Below are positions 32,935 to 41,134 of a stretch of 64,000 nucleotides of DNA, in pieces. Within the stretch, counting starts at the first letter, position 1; each line of letters opens with the position of its first letter. The notes beneath the pieces are model-generated. The model was not told the DNA's origin, searched no databases, and saw only the letters and a list, made by a program, of their open reading frames with translations. The translations under genes were made by a program, and so were the position numbers. The DNA is from an uncultured Eubacteriales bacterium. Its GTDB lineage: Bacteria; Bacillota; Clostridia; Christensenellales; Aristaeellaceae. The DNA is taken from positions 1 to 64,000 of the forward strand of contig CALVNS010000012.1 of NCBI GenBank assembly GCA_944349855.1, in the 5' to 3' direction.

Positions 32935-33684
32935 TCATTCCCCCCGGTCTCTTTTGTCGAGCATATCACGGGTTTCATTGCTCAACAGGTTGCTGGGCAG
33001 AATAGCAGCGGCGGCGTTGATCTGACGGAAGTATTCGCCTCCATCCAGGTCGCGGCGTAGGCGACGGATGGTGGAAATGGAACTCGGATTCTTGGCTGCA
33101 AAGTTGGCAATCCACTGTTCGCATGTTTCTCGAGCAGCGCCGTGCGCGACAGCCTCGGTGATAAGTCCCCAGTTTTCAGCTTCCTGCGCTGTTGCGCGCT
33201 CGGCCAGATAAGCCATCTTGAGCATCCTTTTTTCGGGAATCACGCGCCGGGCTCCAGACATAGAAATGACGGGGGCCATACCAGCTTCCATTTCGGGAAT
33301 ACCAAAATGCGCTGTATGTGCTGCAGCCACCATGTCACAGGCCTGGATGATGCTGATACCCCCGCCCTCTACATCTCCCTCGATGGCGGCAACAACAGGA
33401 ACCGGAAAATAAAACAGTTGAAAGAGCACTTTGCTCAGAAGGTCGGCAAATCGCCGAATAGAGGTGGAATCCTGCTTTCTGGCATCGCCCAAATTGCCTC
33501 CAAGGCAGAATACGTCGCCCTCATGGCTCAGAAGCAAAGCTTTAGGCTGAGCCGCTTCCGCCGCCAGAAGGCTGGCGGATAGCTCTGCCAGCACATCGGC
33601 GTCGAAACGGTTGCCCGGATTTTTGGGGCAAAAGATGAGCTCATACACTCCATCCGGGCGAAGGAAGGATTTAATGCCGTTCAT
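32935..33684 (-). CDS. Enoyl-CoA hydratase/isomerase family protein
   Basis: 249 residues with the crotonase fold: the oxyanion-hole segments F-C-L-G-G-N-L-G-D-A (about 60-70) and I-E-G-D-V-E-G-G-G-I-S-I (100-111), and the third block F-G-I-P-E-M-E-A-G-M-A-P. The first catalytic glutamate position is less typical. It acts on acyl-CoA thioesters or related activated acids. Its stop is one base from the BKACE start and it begins directly after the TIM-barrel isomerase gene, so these three are tightly coupled. It may process the CoA product of the cleavage enzyme, or decarboxylate or dehydrate an intermediate. Confidence 0.85.
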   Translation of the reverse strand: MNGIKSFLRPDGVYELIFCPKNPGNRFDADVLAELSASLLAAEAAQPKALLLSHEGDVFCLGGNLGDARKQDSTSIRRFADLLSKVLFQLFYFPVPVVAAIEGDVEGGGISIIQACDMVAAAHTAHFGIPEMEAGMAPVISMSGARRVIPEKRMLKMAYLAERATAQEAENWGLITEAVAHGAARETCEQWIANFAAKNPSSISTIRRLRRDLDGGEYFRQINAAAAILPSNLLSNETRDMLDKRDRGE

Positions 33685-34653
33685 TTACTTGCGACTGAAG
33701 ATGGTATCACGGACATGGGCGATAATGTCCAGGCCATCCTTCTCATTCATCATTTTGAACATTTCTTCCCCATCCAGCTTGTCAGCCAGTTCAAAGATAA
33801 AATCCATCCATTCGAACGTCTGCGTCATGATCTTGATGGGATCGTGGCGCTGTGGGAATACGTCGGCGGTGATCCATCCGTTGTAGCCGATGCGCTTCAT
33901 ATACATGGCGAACTCCACATAGTCCCACAGGTTGACGGTGGCGGGTACCATATCCCAATCCCAGTTACGGAAGTTATCATTGATGTGGATATAGAACAGA
34001 CGGCCCATTTCATGCAAGAAGCTCAAAGAATCGGAAGGCACCTCGCCGCACTGCAAGGCATGGCCAAAATCCAGCGTCACGCCAACGTTGGGCAGGCCCA
34101 CTTTTTCGCAGAAGGCTGCCATCTTTCCGGCGTTGCTCATCAGGCAGTGCACGCGCGGCTCGCTGGTCTTATACTCGAGGGACAGCTTCACGTCCGGGCG
34201 ATGGGCAGCACCTTCGCGGATCACTTCCAGACAGTCGTTCCAGGCGCGAGCATAATCTAGCTCAAAGGGATAGTCCACGCCATCATTCAAAGGTGCAGTG
34301 GTCACCATGTTGCAGCCCAGGATAGCCGCCGCATCCATGGCTTCCTTCAGCATCTTAAGGGCCGCGTCGCGACTGGCCTTGTACGGGCTGGAATACGAGC
34401 CAAAGCGGAAGCACTCCTCCCCCTTTACATTCAGGTTCACAGTAGAGGCCTTCAGTCCATATGCATCCAGCAGTTCACGGCACTTGACGGGATCCGTAAA
34501 GTTCTGTGGATACACTACTTCCAACGCCTTGCAACCAGGTACTTGAGCAGCCATGGCAACCATTTCTTCCATGGAACGGGCAGGCTGATAATCGATAAAA
34601 CGGTCCTTTACCTTACCCATGAAGCCAGTGATAATCGAATACTTGCGTTCCAT
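33685..34653 (-). CDS. Sugar phosphate isomerase/epimerase family (xylose isomerase-like TIM barrel)
   Basis: 322 residues. The barrel is of the AP-endonuclease-2/xylose-isomerase-like type. Metal-binding residues are suggested by the strand-end glutamate in L-S-L-E-Y-K, V-T-L-D-F-G-H (Asp, His), Y-I-H-I-N-D-N (His, Asp) and I-T-A-D-V-F near the end. The family contains ketose 3-epimerases, inosose dehydratases and hydroxypyruvate isomerases. It starts 19 bases after the permease gene and its stop abuts the crotonase start. Substrate unknown; epimerisation of the imported sugar is plausible. Confidence 0.85.
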   Translation of the reverse strand: MERKYSIITGFMGKVKDRFIDYQPARSMEEMVAMAAQVPGCKALEVVYPQNFTDPVKCRELLDAYGLKASTVNLNVKGEECFRFGSYSSPYKASRDAALKMLKEAMDAAAILGCNMVTTAPLNDGVDYPFELDYARAWNDCLEVIREGAAHRPDVKLSLEYKTSEPRVHCLMSNAGKMAAFCEKVGLPNVGVTLDFGHALQCGEVPSDSLSFLHEMGRLFYIHINDNFRNWDWDMVPATVNLWDYVEFAMYMKRIGYNGWITADVFPQRHDPIKIMTQTFEWMDFIFELADKLDGEEMFKMMNEKDGLDIIAHVRDTIFSRK

Positions 34654-34672
34654 AACCTAAACTTCCTTTCGT

Positions 34673-35566
34673 TTACTGCTTGATGCCGGTAGCGGCAACG
34701 GACTGCACAATGTACTTTTGCATAAAGATAAAGATTACCGTCAGGGGAAGAATGGACAGGCAGGATGCTGCACAGGTCATGCCGGCGTGCGGTCCGAAGC
34801 TGGAGTTGGTCAGTTGGGAGAGGCCCGACTGTACAGTGCGCATTTCGTCTCTGCTCAGCACGATCATGGGCCACAGTAGATCATTCCAGGAGGTCATGAC
34901 GGTGGTAACGGTCAGGGTGGCAATGATGGGACCCATCAGCGGAAGATAGATCTGCAGGAAGGTGCGGAATTTGCTTGCGCCGTCCACAGTGGCGGATTCG
35001 AGCAACTCGTCCGGCAGGTCATCGCAGAATTTCTTGATCATGAAGATGTTGAACGCGGCGGTCAGACAGCCGGGAAGAGAAGCGCCCAGGTAGGTGTTGT
35101 TCAGACCCATGGCCTGGATGATCTGGTAGATGGGCATGAGCTTGATTTCAAAGGGCACCATCATGCTGGACAGTATGAGCAGCAAAAGCGGCTGCTTGCC
35201 AGGAAAGCGGCCCTTGGAAAACACGAAGCCCGCCATGGATGCGATGAACAGGTTGAAGAGGACGTCCTGCGCCGTGACGATGGCGGAGTTCTTCAGGTTG
35301 CCCACGATATTGGTGTTCATCATGACCAGGCTATAATTATTCCACGTAAAGTTCTCTGGCCAGAACTTCGGCGGATTCGGGAAGGCATAGCTCTTGATGG
35401 TCTCAAAGCTGTTGGCGACCATCCACCACACGGGAATGATGACGATGACAGCGGCAAGAACCAGTAGAATATAAAAAACCAACATGTACGGGCGAAAATG
35501 GACACGCTCATGTACTTTGACTTTCTGGCCATTGACCAGGCTCAGCGTATGCGTATGCTTAGACAT
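34673..35566 (-). CDS. Carbohydrate ABC transporter permease (MalG family)
   Basis: 297 residues, six predicted helices after a soluble N-terminus (K-H-T-H-T-L-S-L-V-N-G-Q-K-V-K-V). The EAA loop D-E-L-L-E-S-A-T-V-D-G-A-S and I-Y-L-P-L-M-G-P are present. It directly follows its partner permease (ends and starts adjoin at 35566/35567). With the binding protein at 36617-37984 it forms a CUT1 importer. No ATPase gene is nearby, so a shared MsmX-type ATPase is expected. Confidence 0.93.
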   Translation of the reverse strand: MSKHTHTLSLVNGQKVKVHERVHFRPYMLVFYILLVLAAVIVIIPVWWMVANSFETIKSYAFPNPPKFWPENFTWNNYSLVMMNTNIVGNLKNSAIVTAQDVLFNLFIASMAGFVFSKGRFPGKQPLLLLILSSMMVPFEIKLMPIYQIIQAMGLNNTYLGASLPGCLTAAFNIFMIKKFCDDLPDELLESATVDGASKFRTFLQIYLPLMGPIIATLTVTTVMTSWNDLLWPMIVLSRDEMRTVQSGLSQLTNSSFGPHAGMTCAASCLSILPLTVIFIFMQKYIVQSVAATGIKQ

Positions 35567-36493
35567 TTACCGAGCCCCCCTTTTGCGAGAGTTGCTAATC
35601 AGCGATTCGGATTCGCCGGTCACACGCATCTCGATTACCGTGATCACAATGATGAACAGGAACAGGATGATGGAAGCCGCCGACGCCACACCCAGATCCT
35701 TGTAGAACAGGGTGGAGAAGGACTTGCGGTAGATATAGATCATGATGGTGACCAGCGTATCGCCCGGCTGACCATATTCGCTGGCGATAGCGTATACGTC
35801 CGCAAAGCGCTTGAGCGCGCCGATGGAGTTGGTAATGAAGACGAAGATCAGGGTGTTCTTCATGTTGGGTACAGTGATGTACCACAGCTTTTTCCACTCG
35901 TTGGCGCCGTCGATGTCGGCAGCCTCGAGCAGCTCTACAGGCATGGTCTGCAGGCCCGCAAAGAACAGGATGACGGCATGGCCCACGCTCTTCCACAGCG
36001 TCATGATCATGACGGTCTCTCGCGAAGTGGAAACGCCGGAGAACCAGTCGCTCTTGGGAAGCCCGATCATCTGCAGGAACAGGTTCATAGGGCTGTTTGC
36101 ATCGGCATTGAAGATGAACTTGAAAACCATCGAAACCGCTACAATGGAAACAATCATGGGAAACAAATAGATGGTTTTGAAGGCGTTCTTGGCAAACGGC
36201 ACGCGGTTAAGCATATAGGCCAGCAGAAAGGCAATGGGGATGGAAAGTCCGACGCCGATCACGCCCATGTACAGGGTATTGATGATGGCCTTGGGCCAAA
36301 GCACATCTGTAAAGAGGATGTTGTAATTCACCAGGCCCACCCAGGAGCCGGCGGTATTTTTAAAGGACTGGAAGGCGTTGACGATCAAGGGGTAGATGTT
36401 GAACATGATGGATCCGATCACGGGGATTGCCAGCATCAAATACCATTCACCGTATTTTTTGAAAAACCCCTGTCGCTTTACGGTCTTTTGCAC
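35567..36493 (-). CDS. Carbohydrate ABC transporter permease (MalF/UgpA family)
   Basis: 308 residues with six helices; N-terminal K-K-Y-G-E-W-Y-L-M-L-A-I-P-V-I-G and the EAA loop E-L-L-E-A-A-D-I-D-G-A-N-E-W. It lies 123 bases after the binding-protein gene, behind a strong hairpin that probably lowers expression relative to the binding protein. It is intact, unlike its counterpart in the fructan-type block at 6.2 kb. Confidence 0.93.
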   Translation of the reverse strand: MQKTVKRQGFFKKYGEWYLMLAIPVIGSIMFNIYPLIVNAFQSFKNTAGSWVGLVNYNILFTDVLWPKAIINTLYMGVIGVGLSIPIAFLLAYMLNRVPFAKNAFKTIYLFPMIVSIVAVSMVFKFIFNADANSPMNLFLQMIGLPKSDWFSGVSTSRETVMIMTLWKSVGHAVILFFAGLQTMPVELLEAADIDGANEWKKLWYITVPNMKNTLIFVFITNSIGALKRFADVYAIASEYGQPGDTLVTIMIYIYRKSFSTLFYKDLGVASAASIILFLFIIVITVIEMRVTGESESLISNSRKRGAR

Positions 36494-36559
36494 GGTTACA
36501 CCTCCTGAGGCAGCATCGTTCCCCTTGGGCAGAGAGCCTCCGGGTTTGCTTCTATGGAG

Positions 36560-36588
36560 GGAGAGACCGGCTTGGGGCCGGTCTCTCC
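36560..36588 (-). promoter_or_regulatory. Intergenic hairpin between binding-protein and permease genes
   Basis: A perfect 11-bp stem GGAGAGACCGG/CCGGTCTCTCC with a 7-base loop, 29 bases past the binding-protein stop. There is no T-run, so it probably protects the upstream mRNA end or partly attenuates, giving more binding protein than permease. Confidence 0.65.
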
Positions 36589-36616
36589 TGGGTAATCTGG
36601 GGCCAACAGAGTCAAC

Positions 36617-37984
36617 TTACTGCATCTGAGCCTGCTTGTTCTGCACCCACTTGGTCACGTCAGCATGGAGCTGCTCGCGAGCCTGCTCGGGGGTCATGCC
36701 GCCGGCAAAGAAGGTGGACAGCATCGCATTGATGGGCTCACGCCAATACCAGTAGTCATCGGTGATCAGGCTGTGTTCCATACGATCCTGATAGCGCAGC
36801 GCATAGAACTCATCAGACATCTTCTCGATGCCCGTAGTATCCATCAGAGCAGTAACGCCGGTGAAGGAGTAGTTCTGGAACAGCCAGTTCTGAATGTCCA
36901 CATCGGTGGCGATCAGCTTGCTGATCTCCCAGCAGGTGTCCAGCTTCGCCGGGTCAACATTCTTGCAGATCGCGACATGGTGCACTTCGGGGAAACCGGT
37001 CATGCCCATCTCGCCGGTCAACGGCAGGAAGGGGATGAAGCGGTCGGTGATTTCGGTCATGCCAGCATACTCGTAGTTGAGGATGCTGCCCGTGTGAGAA
37101 CAGTCCAGCATGATGGCGATGTTGTTGTCCTCGGTCATGAAGTTCTCCCAGCCGGAGTTAGAGGCGGCGCCCGGCGGGCAGCACTCGATCAGGCCCTGGA
37201 GAATGGTGAAATAGCGCAGCACTTCAGGGCTGTCCAGGATGTAATCCACGTTGGTCGCCATGTCGAACTTCATGATGTCCATTTCCGGATCATCGATCAT
37301 CTTGTACATGTCGAAGCCGACGCCGACCCACTCACACCAGTAGGGGCGGATGAAGCAGCCATAGTTCTGCTCGCCAGTCACGGGATTGGTGCCGGTGCAG
37401 GCCTGGGCCAGCTCAAGCAGCTTCTCAAAGGTCAGATCCTCCTGAGCGGGCATTTCCACGCCCCACTGCTCAAACAGGGTCTTATCATACAAGTACCAGT
37501 AGGAGCCCATGTCATAGGGCAGGCCGATGATCGCATCGGTGTACTGGGGGTAGTCATACGTATGATAGCGGGTGTACTGCTTTGCCACGGGGGTGAACGT
37601 CTCCTCGAAGTACTCTTCGGTGAAGACGGGGTCGTTGGCCATCAGCTCGCGGCTGTCATAGAACCACTCGGCAGCCAGCACCTGGTTGGTGTACCAGCCC
37701 ATGTCCACTTCGCCGGACGTGCACAGAACTTCCATGGTCTGAATCCAGGCGTCACCGGATACAGGGACGATCTCGACATCCACATTGGGAATCTTGGACT
37801 CGATCAGCGCCTCAAACTCACCAGAGCCTTTCGTCACGATGCCGGAGATCGGATCCATGGTGTCGTTTTCGCTGATACCCTGCCACGCCATGCGAATCTG
37901 CACAGGCTCACCGGATGCGGCCGCAAAGGACATGCACGACAGCACGAGCGCCAGCGCCAGCAAGAGGGAAACGAGTTTCTTCAT
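36617..37984 (-). CDS. ABC transporter extracellular sugar-binding protein
   Basis: 455 residues. Signal sequence M-K-K-L-V-S-L-L-L-A-L-A-L-V-L-S-C; C17 may be lipidated (V-L-S-C), although A-A-A-S could also be a signal peptidase I site. The mature part is a family 1 solute-binding protein (I-R-M-A-W-Q-G near 30, G-L-P-Y-D-M-G-S-Y-W-Y-L-Y-D-K-T near 155-170, Q-A-C-T-G-T-N-P). Many Trp and Tyr residues suit stacking on a sugar ring. AAAGGAGG precedes the ATG. It supplies substrate to the two permeases downstream. Confidence 0.93.
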   Translation of the reverse strand: MKKLVSLLLALALVLSCMSFAAASGEPVQIRMAWQGISENDTMDPISGIVTKGSGEFEALIESKIPNVDVEIVPVSGDAWIQTMEVLCTSGEVDMGWYTNQVLAAEWFYDSRELMANDPVFTEEYFEETFTPVAKQYTRYHTYDYPQYTDAIIGLPYDMGSYWYLYDKTLFEQWGVEMPAQEDLTFEKLLELAQACTGTNPVTGEQNYGCFIRPYWCEWVGVGFDMYKMIDDPEMDIMKFDMATNVDYILDSPEVLRYFTILQGLIECCPPGAASNSGWENFMTEDNNIAIMLDCSHTGSILNYEYAGMTEITDRFIPFLPLTGEMGMTGFPEVHHVAICKNVDPAKLDTCWEISKLIATDVDIQNWLFQNYSFTGVTALMDTTGIEKMSDEFYALRYQDRMEHSLITDDYWYWREPINAMLSTFFAGGMTPEQAREQLHADVTKWVQNKQAQMQ

Positions 37985-38008
37985 GATGGGAACCTCCTTT
38001 TTTTATTT

Positions 38009-38030
38009 CAAACGGCATTCCGGCCGTTTG
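38009..38030 (-). promoter_or_regulatory. Hairpin before the binding-protein gene
   Basis: CAAACGGC (38009-38016) pairs with GCCGTTTG (38023-38030), 6-base loop, followed leftward by an A-rich ribosome-site region. It sits between the first GH-A-like gene and the binding-protein gene and could act in mRNA processing or partial termination. Confidence 0.5.
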
Positions 38031-38040
38031 GAAACGCTGA

Positions 38041-39306
38041 TCAGATGCTCTGCTCGCGGGTGATGACAGTTCCATCGACGAGCAGGATGTCGGCGCGGTA
38101 CACGTCGCCCTTTTCCACCTTGAAGGGCGTACCCAGCCATGTGTTTTCGGTGTAGCAGAAGAACGCTTCGTCGTAGGAGGTGTAAATCTTTTCACCGTTC
38201 TTGTAGAAAGTCACCTTGTTGACCTCCTCGGGGAATTCACAGGCCACTCGCATGGTGTGCAGGCCGGTGAACGCCTCCTCGGGATTCAGGCCCATGAGTA
38301 CGAACTGATCCTCTCGAGGCAGCGGCTCCACGGGGATGCCAATGGCGCGGGCCATGCGGCGGGCGAAAAACAGGTCTTCGCCGGGAGTAACGCCCCAGAA
38401 ACAGGGCGGAATCTGTTTGGTATAGTTGTTATAGTAACCCCAGGAACATCCTGCTTCCACGCTCACATCCACGCGGGTACAGCAGGGGCTGTCTTCATTG
38501 CACAGAATCGGCTTATCCGGCGCAATCTCCCGCTGGTGCCGATAGAGGTCGTACAGCTCGCCGCGCGAAAGCTGATTGCCGTGTACGATAATAAAGTCAG
38601 AAGCGATCGCCGCTTGCCTTTCGATGGTACCGCCGCAGCCGCTTGAACCCACAGGGACACCGCTTGCTTCTTTCGCGATCTCAATCAACGCTGTGATGCC
38701 TTCATCCGTTTGTAGAATTGGATGGTTCTTGTTCATGGGGATGTCAAACTCGTTCGCCACGTCAATCATCACATTCGTCCAACCATGCTTCTTGATCCAG
38801 CGGCAGGTATTCCGCAACGCCTTTAGGATGGCGTGTGTGCCGCTCATGCGGCGGGCCTGCGCCCAGTAGAAAATGTTAACGATGATGACCATACCGATTT
38901 CATCAGCGGCCTCAATGATTCGCTGCATGCGGCCAAAGAAAGCGGGATCCATCTCATCGCCCTCGGGACCGAAAGGATTATGATTGATGGCTTCTACATT
39001 GCCCATGCCCACAGGCCAACCGCCCTGCAGGCCGATGGTGACGGCGCGAAGGCCATAACGGTACCATTCGGGCAGCGCAGCGATGAGCGCAGTGCTGTTT
39101 TTTTCGGGATCGAGCTCTTGAAGATCCCTTTGAGCCAGATGCGCGTACATTTCGCGGTGGTCCTGATCGTCATAGATGCCTTGAATCATGCGCTGGTTAA
39201 ACAGAAGGCCATGCACCTGCGGGTTGCTACCGGGAATATCCGCATATACAGGCTGGCCGTTGATGAGGAACTGCTTGCCAGAAATGCTGATGCAAGTCTT
39301 ACCCAT
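38041..39306 (-). CDS. Clan GH-A-like TIM-barrel hydrolase, intracellular (copy 1)
   Basis: 421 residues, no signal peptide; the first gene of the operon. Same architecture as the copy at 30301-31554: an N-terminal strand pair (S-G-K-Q-F-L-I-N-G-Q-P-V), a barrel with I-D-V-A-N-E-F-D (E186) and P-I-L-C-N-E-D-S (E271) in the acid/base and nucleophile positions of clan GH-A, and a C-terminal beta domain. Shared blocks include P-E-W-Y-x-Y-G-L-R-A-x-T-x-G-L-Q-G-G, G-E-D-L-F-F-A and S-W-G-Y-Y-N. Divergence suggests a different substrate or anomer. No numbered family recognised. Confidence 0.75.
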   Translation of the reverse strand: MGKTCISISGKQFLINGQPVYADIPGSNPQVHGLLFNQRMIQGIYDDQDHREMYAHLAQRDLQELDPEKNSTALIAALPEWYRYGLRAVTIGLQGGWPVGMGNVEAINHNPFGPEGDEMDPAFFGRMQRIIEAADEIGMVIIVNIFYWAQARRMSGTHAILKALRNTCRWIKKHGWTNVMIDVANEFDIPMNKNHPILQTDEGITALIEIAKEASGVPVGSSGCGGTIERQAAIASDFIIVHGNQLSRGELYDLYRHQREIAPDKPILCNEDSPCCTRVDVSVEAGCSWGYYNNYTKQIPPCFWGVTPGEDLFFARRMARAIGIPVEPLPREDQFVLMGLNPEEAFTGLHTMRVACEFPEEVNKVTFYKNGEKIYTSYDEAFFCYTENTWLGTPFKVEKGDVYRADILLVDGTVITREQSI

Positions 39307-39342
39307 AGGAAAGCCTCCAAAAATGAATTGTAAATTTTATAA

Positions 39343-39352
39343 GTGAATTCAC
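39343..39352 (-). promoter_or_regulatory. Candidate GntR operator at the operon start site
   Basis: The perfect 10-bp palindrome GTGAATTCAC starts 7 bases downstream of the -10 box, so it covers the predicted transcription start. Its core TGAATTCA is repeated at 39551-39558 before the divergent gntR gene, which suggests that both sites bind this regulator. Confidence 0.65.
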
Positions 39353-39358
39353 ATTTCG

Positions 39359-39387
39359 ATTATACAAAAACATTCCATCTTTGTCAA
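39359..39387 (-). promoter_or_regulatory. Consensus sigma-A promoter of the 11-gene sugar operon
   Basis: Read leftward: TTGACA (39382-39387), 17 bases, TATAAT (39359-39364). A perfect promoter in a very AT-rich intergenic region, 53 bases from the first start codon. High intrinsic strength fits control by repression. Confidence 0.9.
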
Positions 39388-39550
39388 TGACTTTTTGGAT
39401 TATTTATTGAAAAAGCAAAAATAATCGCAAACAAGATCGAAATATAAGTTTGAATTTTTGCATAATAGCTCAAAGGAGAGGAAAAAATGATATTGTGAAA
39501 GCAAACGCAGCCTGATATTTTTCTTGTTTTAACGACACGGTTCTTAAAAA

Positions 39551-39558
39551 TGAATTCA
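39551..39558 (+). promoter_or_regulatory. Second TGAATTCA palindrome, upstream of gntR
   Basis: TGAATTCA within an AT-rich stretch, about 50 bases before the gntR promoter boxes. It shares the core of the operator at 39343-39352. Confidence 0.45.
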
Positions 39559-39605
39559 AAATTTAAGATATATGTTACCAAAAGAATTCTTTTATAAAAA
39601 ACAGA

Positions 39606-39634
39606 TTGCATTATGGCGCGTTTTCTGGTATGTT
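39606..39634 (+). promoter_or_regulatory. Promoter of the GntR regulator gene
   Basis: TTGCAT (39606-39611), 17 bases, TATGTT (39629-39634), 35 bases before the chosen start codon. Confidence 0.55.
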
Positions 39635-39669
39635 GTGGTTGATGACCTCAAAGGATGGAGTTGACAAAA

Positions 39670-40395
39670 ATGGCAAAAGATATACTGATTGAAAAAGTGT
39701 ATCAGGAATTGCGCAACTATGTGCTCGATAATCAACAGCAAGGCAGAATCAAGATCAATCAAAATGTATTGGCTGAGCATCTGGGCGTGAGCCGCACTCC
39801 AGTGGTGAAGGCCCTTCATATGCTGGAAAGTGATGGAATGGTAGATAATATCCCCAACCGCGGTTTCTTCATTCATGTACCCACGTTGAGGGAGCTGTGT
39901 GAGTTGTTCGCGCTCAGGCAAAGCTTTGAAATGGTAGCTAGCTCCTATGTGTGTCAATATGCCACGGAAGAAGAATTGAAAAATTTGGAGTCCCTTTTTC
40001 AGCCATTTGTGGGGAAGGAGAGCATTGATTATGACGAATACTTTGCAGCAGATAAGCAATTCCATCGCATGGTGTTTGACCTGTGCGGTAATCGTCTGAT
40101 GCACCGCATCAACGACCAGATGCGCGTCATGGAACGTAGCTTTTCCATCGGTTTGTTCCGCCAACCCAAGGAAACGTTGAACGAGCACATCGAAATGGCC
40201 AAAGCTTTTCGCGCAGGCGACGAGGCACGTGCGCAGGAACTGGTATTCATGCACATGGACATCACCCGCCGCTATCTCGAAAATTTACAGCGCCAGCTGA
40301 AAGCACTCGGCCTCGACCCCGATCTGGTGTCCGCCAAGGACGTTACTTTCCGCAACCGCGTAGATGTAAAGAACGGCGATCATATGAGTTTATGA
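39670..40395 (+). CDS. GntR family regulator, FCD subfamily
   Basis: 241 residues from the ATG at 39670; GGAG lies 8 bases upstream, whereas the ATG at 39655 overlaps it. Winged helix at 1-70: E-K-V-Y-Q-E-L-R-N-Y-V, N-V-L-A-E-H-L-G-V-S-R-T-P-V-V-K-A-L, L-E-S-D-G-M-V. The FCD ligand domain follows (about 78-215: R-Q-S-F-E-M-V-A, D-K-Q-F-H-R-M-V-F, H-I-E-M-A-K-A-F). FCD regulators usually bind sugar acids or organic acids through a metal. Divergent from the 11-gene operon and most likely its repressor. Confidence 0.92.
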   Translation: MAKDILIEKVYQELRNYVLDNQQQGRIKINQNVLAEHLGVSRTPVVKALHMLESDGMVDNIPNRGFFIHVPTLRELCELFALRQSFEMVASSYVCQYATEEELKNLESLFQPFVGKESIDYDEYFAADKQFHRMVFDLCGNRLMHRINDQMRVMERSFSIGLFRQPKETLNEHIEMAKAFRAGDEARAQELVFMHMDITRRYLENLQRQLKALGLDPDLVSAKDVTFRNRVDVKNGDHMSL

Positions 40396-41096
40396 GTCGG
40401 CATAGAGAGTGTTCCCAGTTTGGCGTAACCCGCCTGCACGGTATAAAAGCATAAGCTAGAGATTGACCAGATTCTCAGGCAAAAGCCCGGAAGAAAACGC
40501 CGCTTGACAGAAGAGGCATGTCTGTCAATGGTCAAACCTCCAACGCATGGTAGACATCCCGCGTCTGCGCAAAAACCATGGCTGGATGGAAACGGTCTGG
40601 TGTCTGAGCAGCAGATACAGTGGCTATACCGGCAAGGCTCTAACAGATAGTGGACGCTATGCATACCAGTTTAGCCCCTTTTAATGCTCAAAAAGGCAAA
40701 CATTGAAGCTCTCACATCCAGGACCTCTACGGCATCTTCTTCTCATATATAGTTATGTCGCAATATCAAACCATAAGAGACAGCGTCTAGGTGTTGATTA
40801 GACAATCCCTTTCCATACTTGCATGCTTCTTCAGCTGTCAAAATCAAATCGTAACACGGTGTAATGATATCAAGCGTACACCGTGTTACGATTGCTCAGG
40901 GGTATTCACTTTTTCGCCGGGAAAAACTGCAGTCGAGTCGCCTAAAGCGCAGTCCGGTATGCGGAGGGGCGAAAGAAGCGAAGTGACATGATGGCAGTTA
41001 TGCGCAGATTCCTGGATTATTGTGGTAAAATCCGTCTATTTCCCGCAAAATATGGCGCTTACCGGAAATCAAGCATTGCCCAAAATATAAAAAAGA
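40396..41096. other. Gene-poor right edge of the AT-richer island
   Basis: About 700 bases between gntR and the tRNA terminator. It holds a 17-bp perfect inverted repeat (40847-40893) and scattered coding-like fragments around 40470-40660 in which no frame stays open with a start. GC content rises towards the tRNA genes. I cannot name any gene here. Confidence 0.4.
40847..40893. repeat. 17-bp perfect inverted repeat
   Basis: AATCGTAACACGGTGTA (40847-40863) and its exact reverse complement (40877-40893) flank a 13-base spacer. There is no T-run on either side, so it is not an ordinary terminator. Possibilities are an operator, a recombination site or a mobile-element relic. Confidence 0.7.
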
Positions 41097-41131
41097 AAGG
41101 ACACCGACATTATATCTCTATCGGTGTCCTT
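41085..41131 (-). terminator. Terminator of the tRNA-Ser pair
   Basis: An 11-bp stem AAGGACACCGA/TCGGTGTCCTT (41097-41107 and 41121-41131). Read leftward it is followed by TTCTTTTTTA. It starts 4 bases after the tRNA-Ser(GCT) CCA end. Confidence 0.9.
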
Positions 41132-41134
41132 GGA

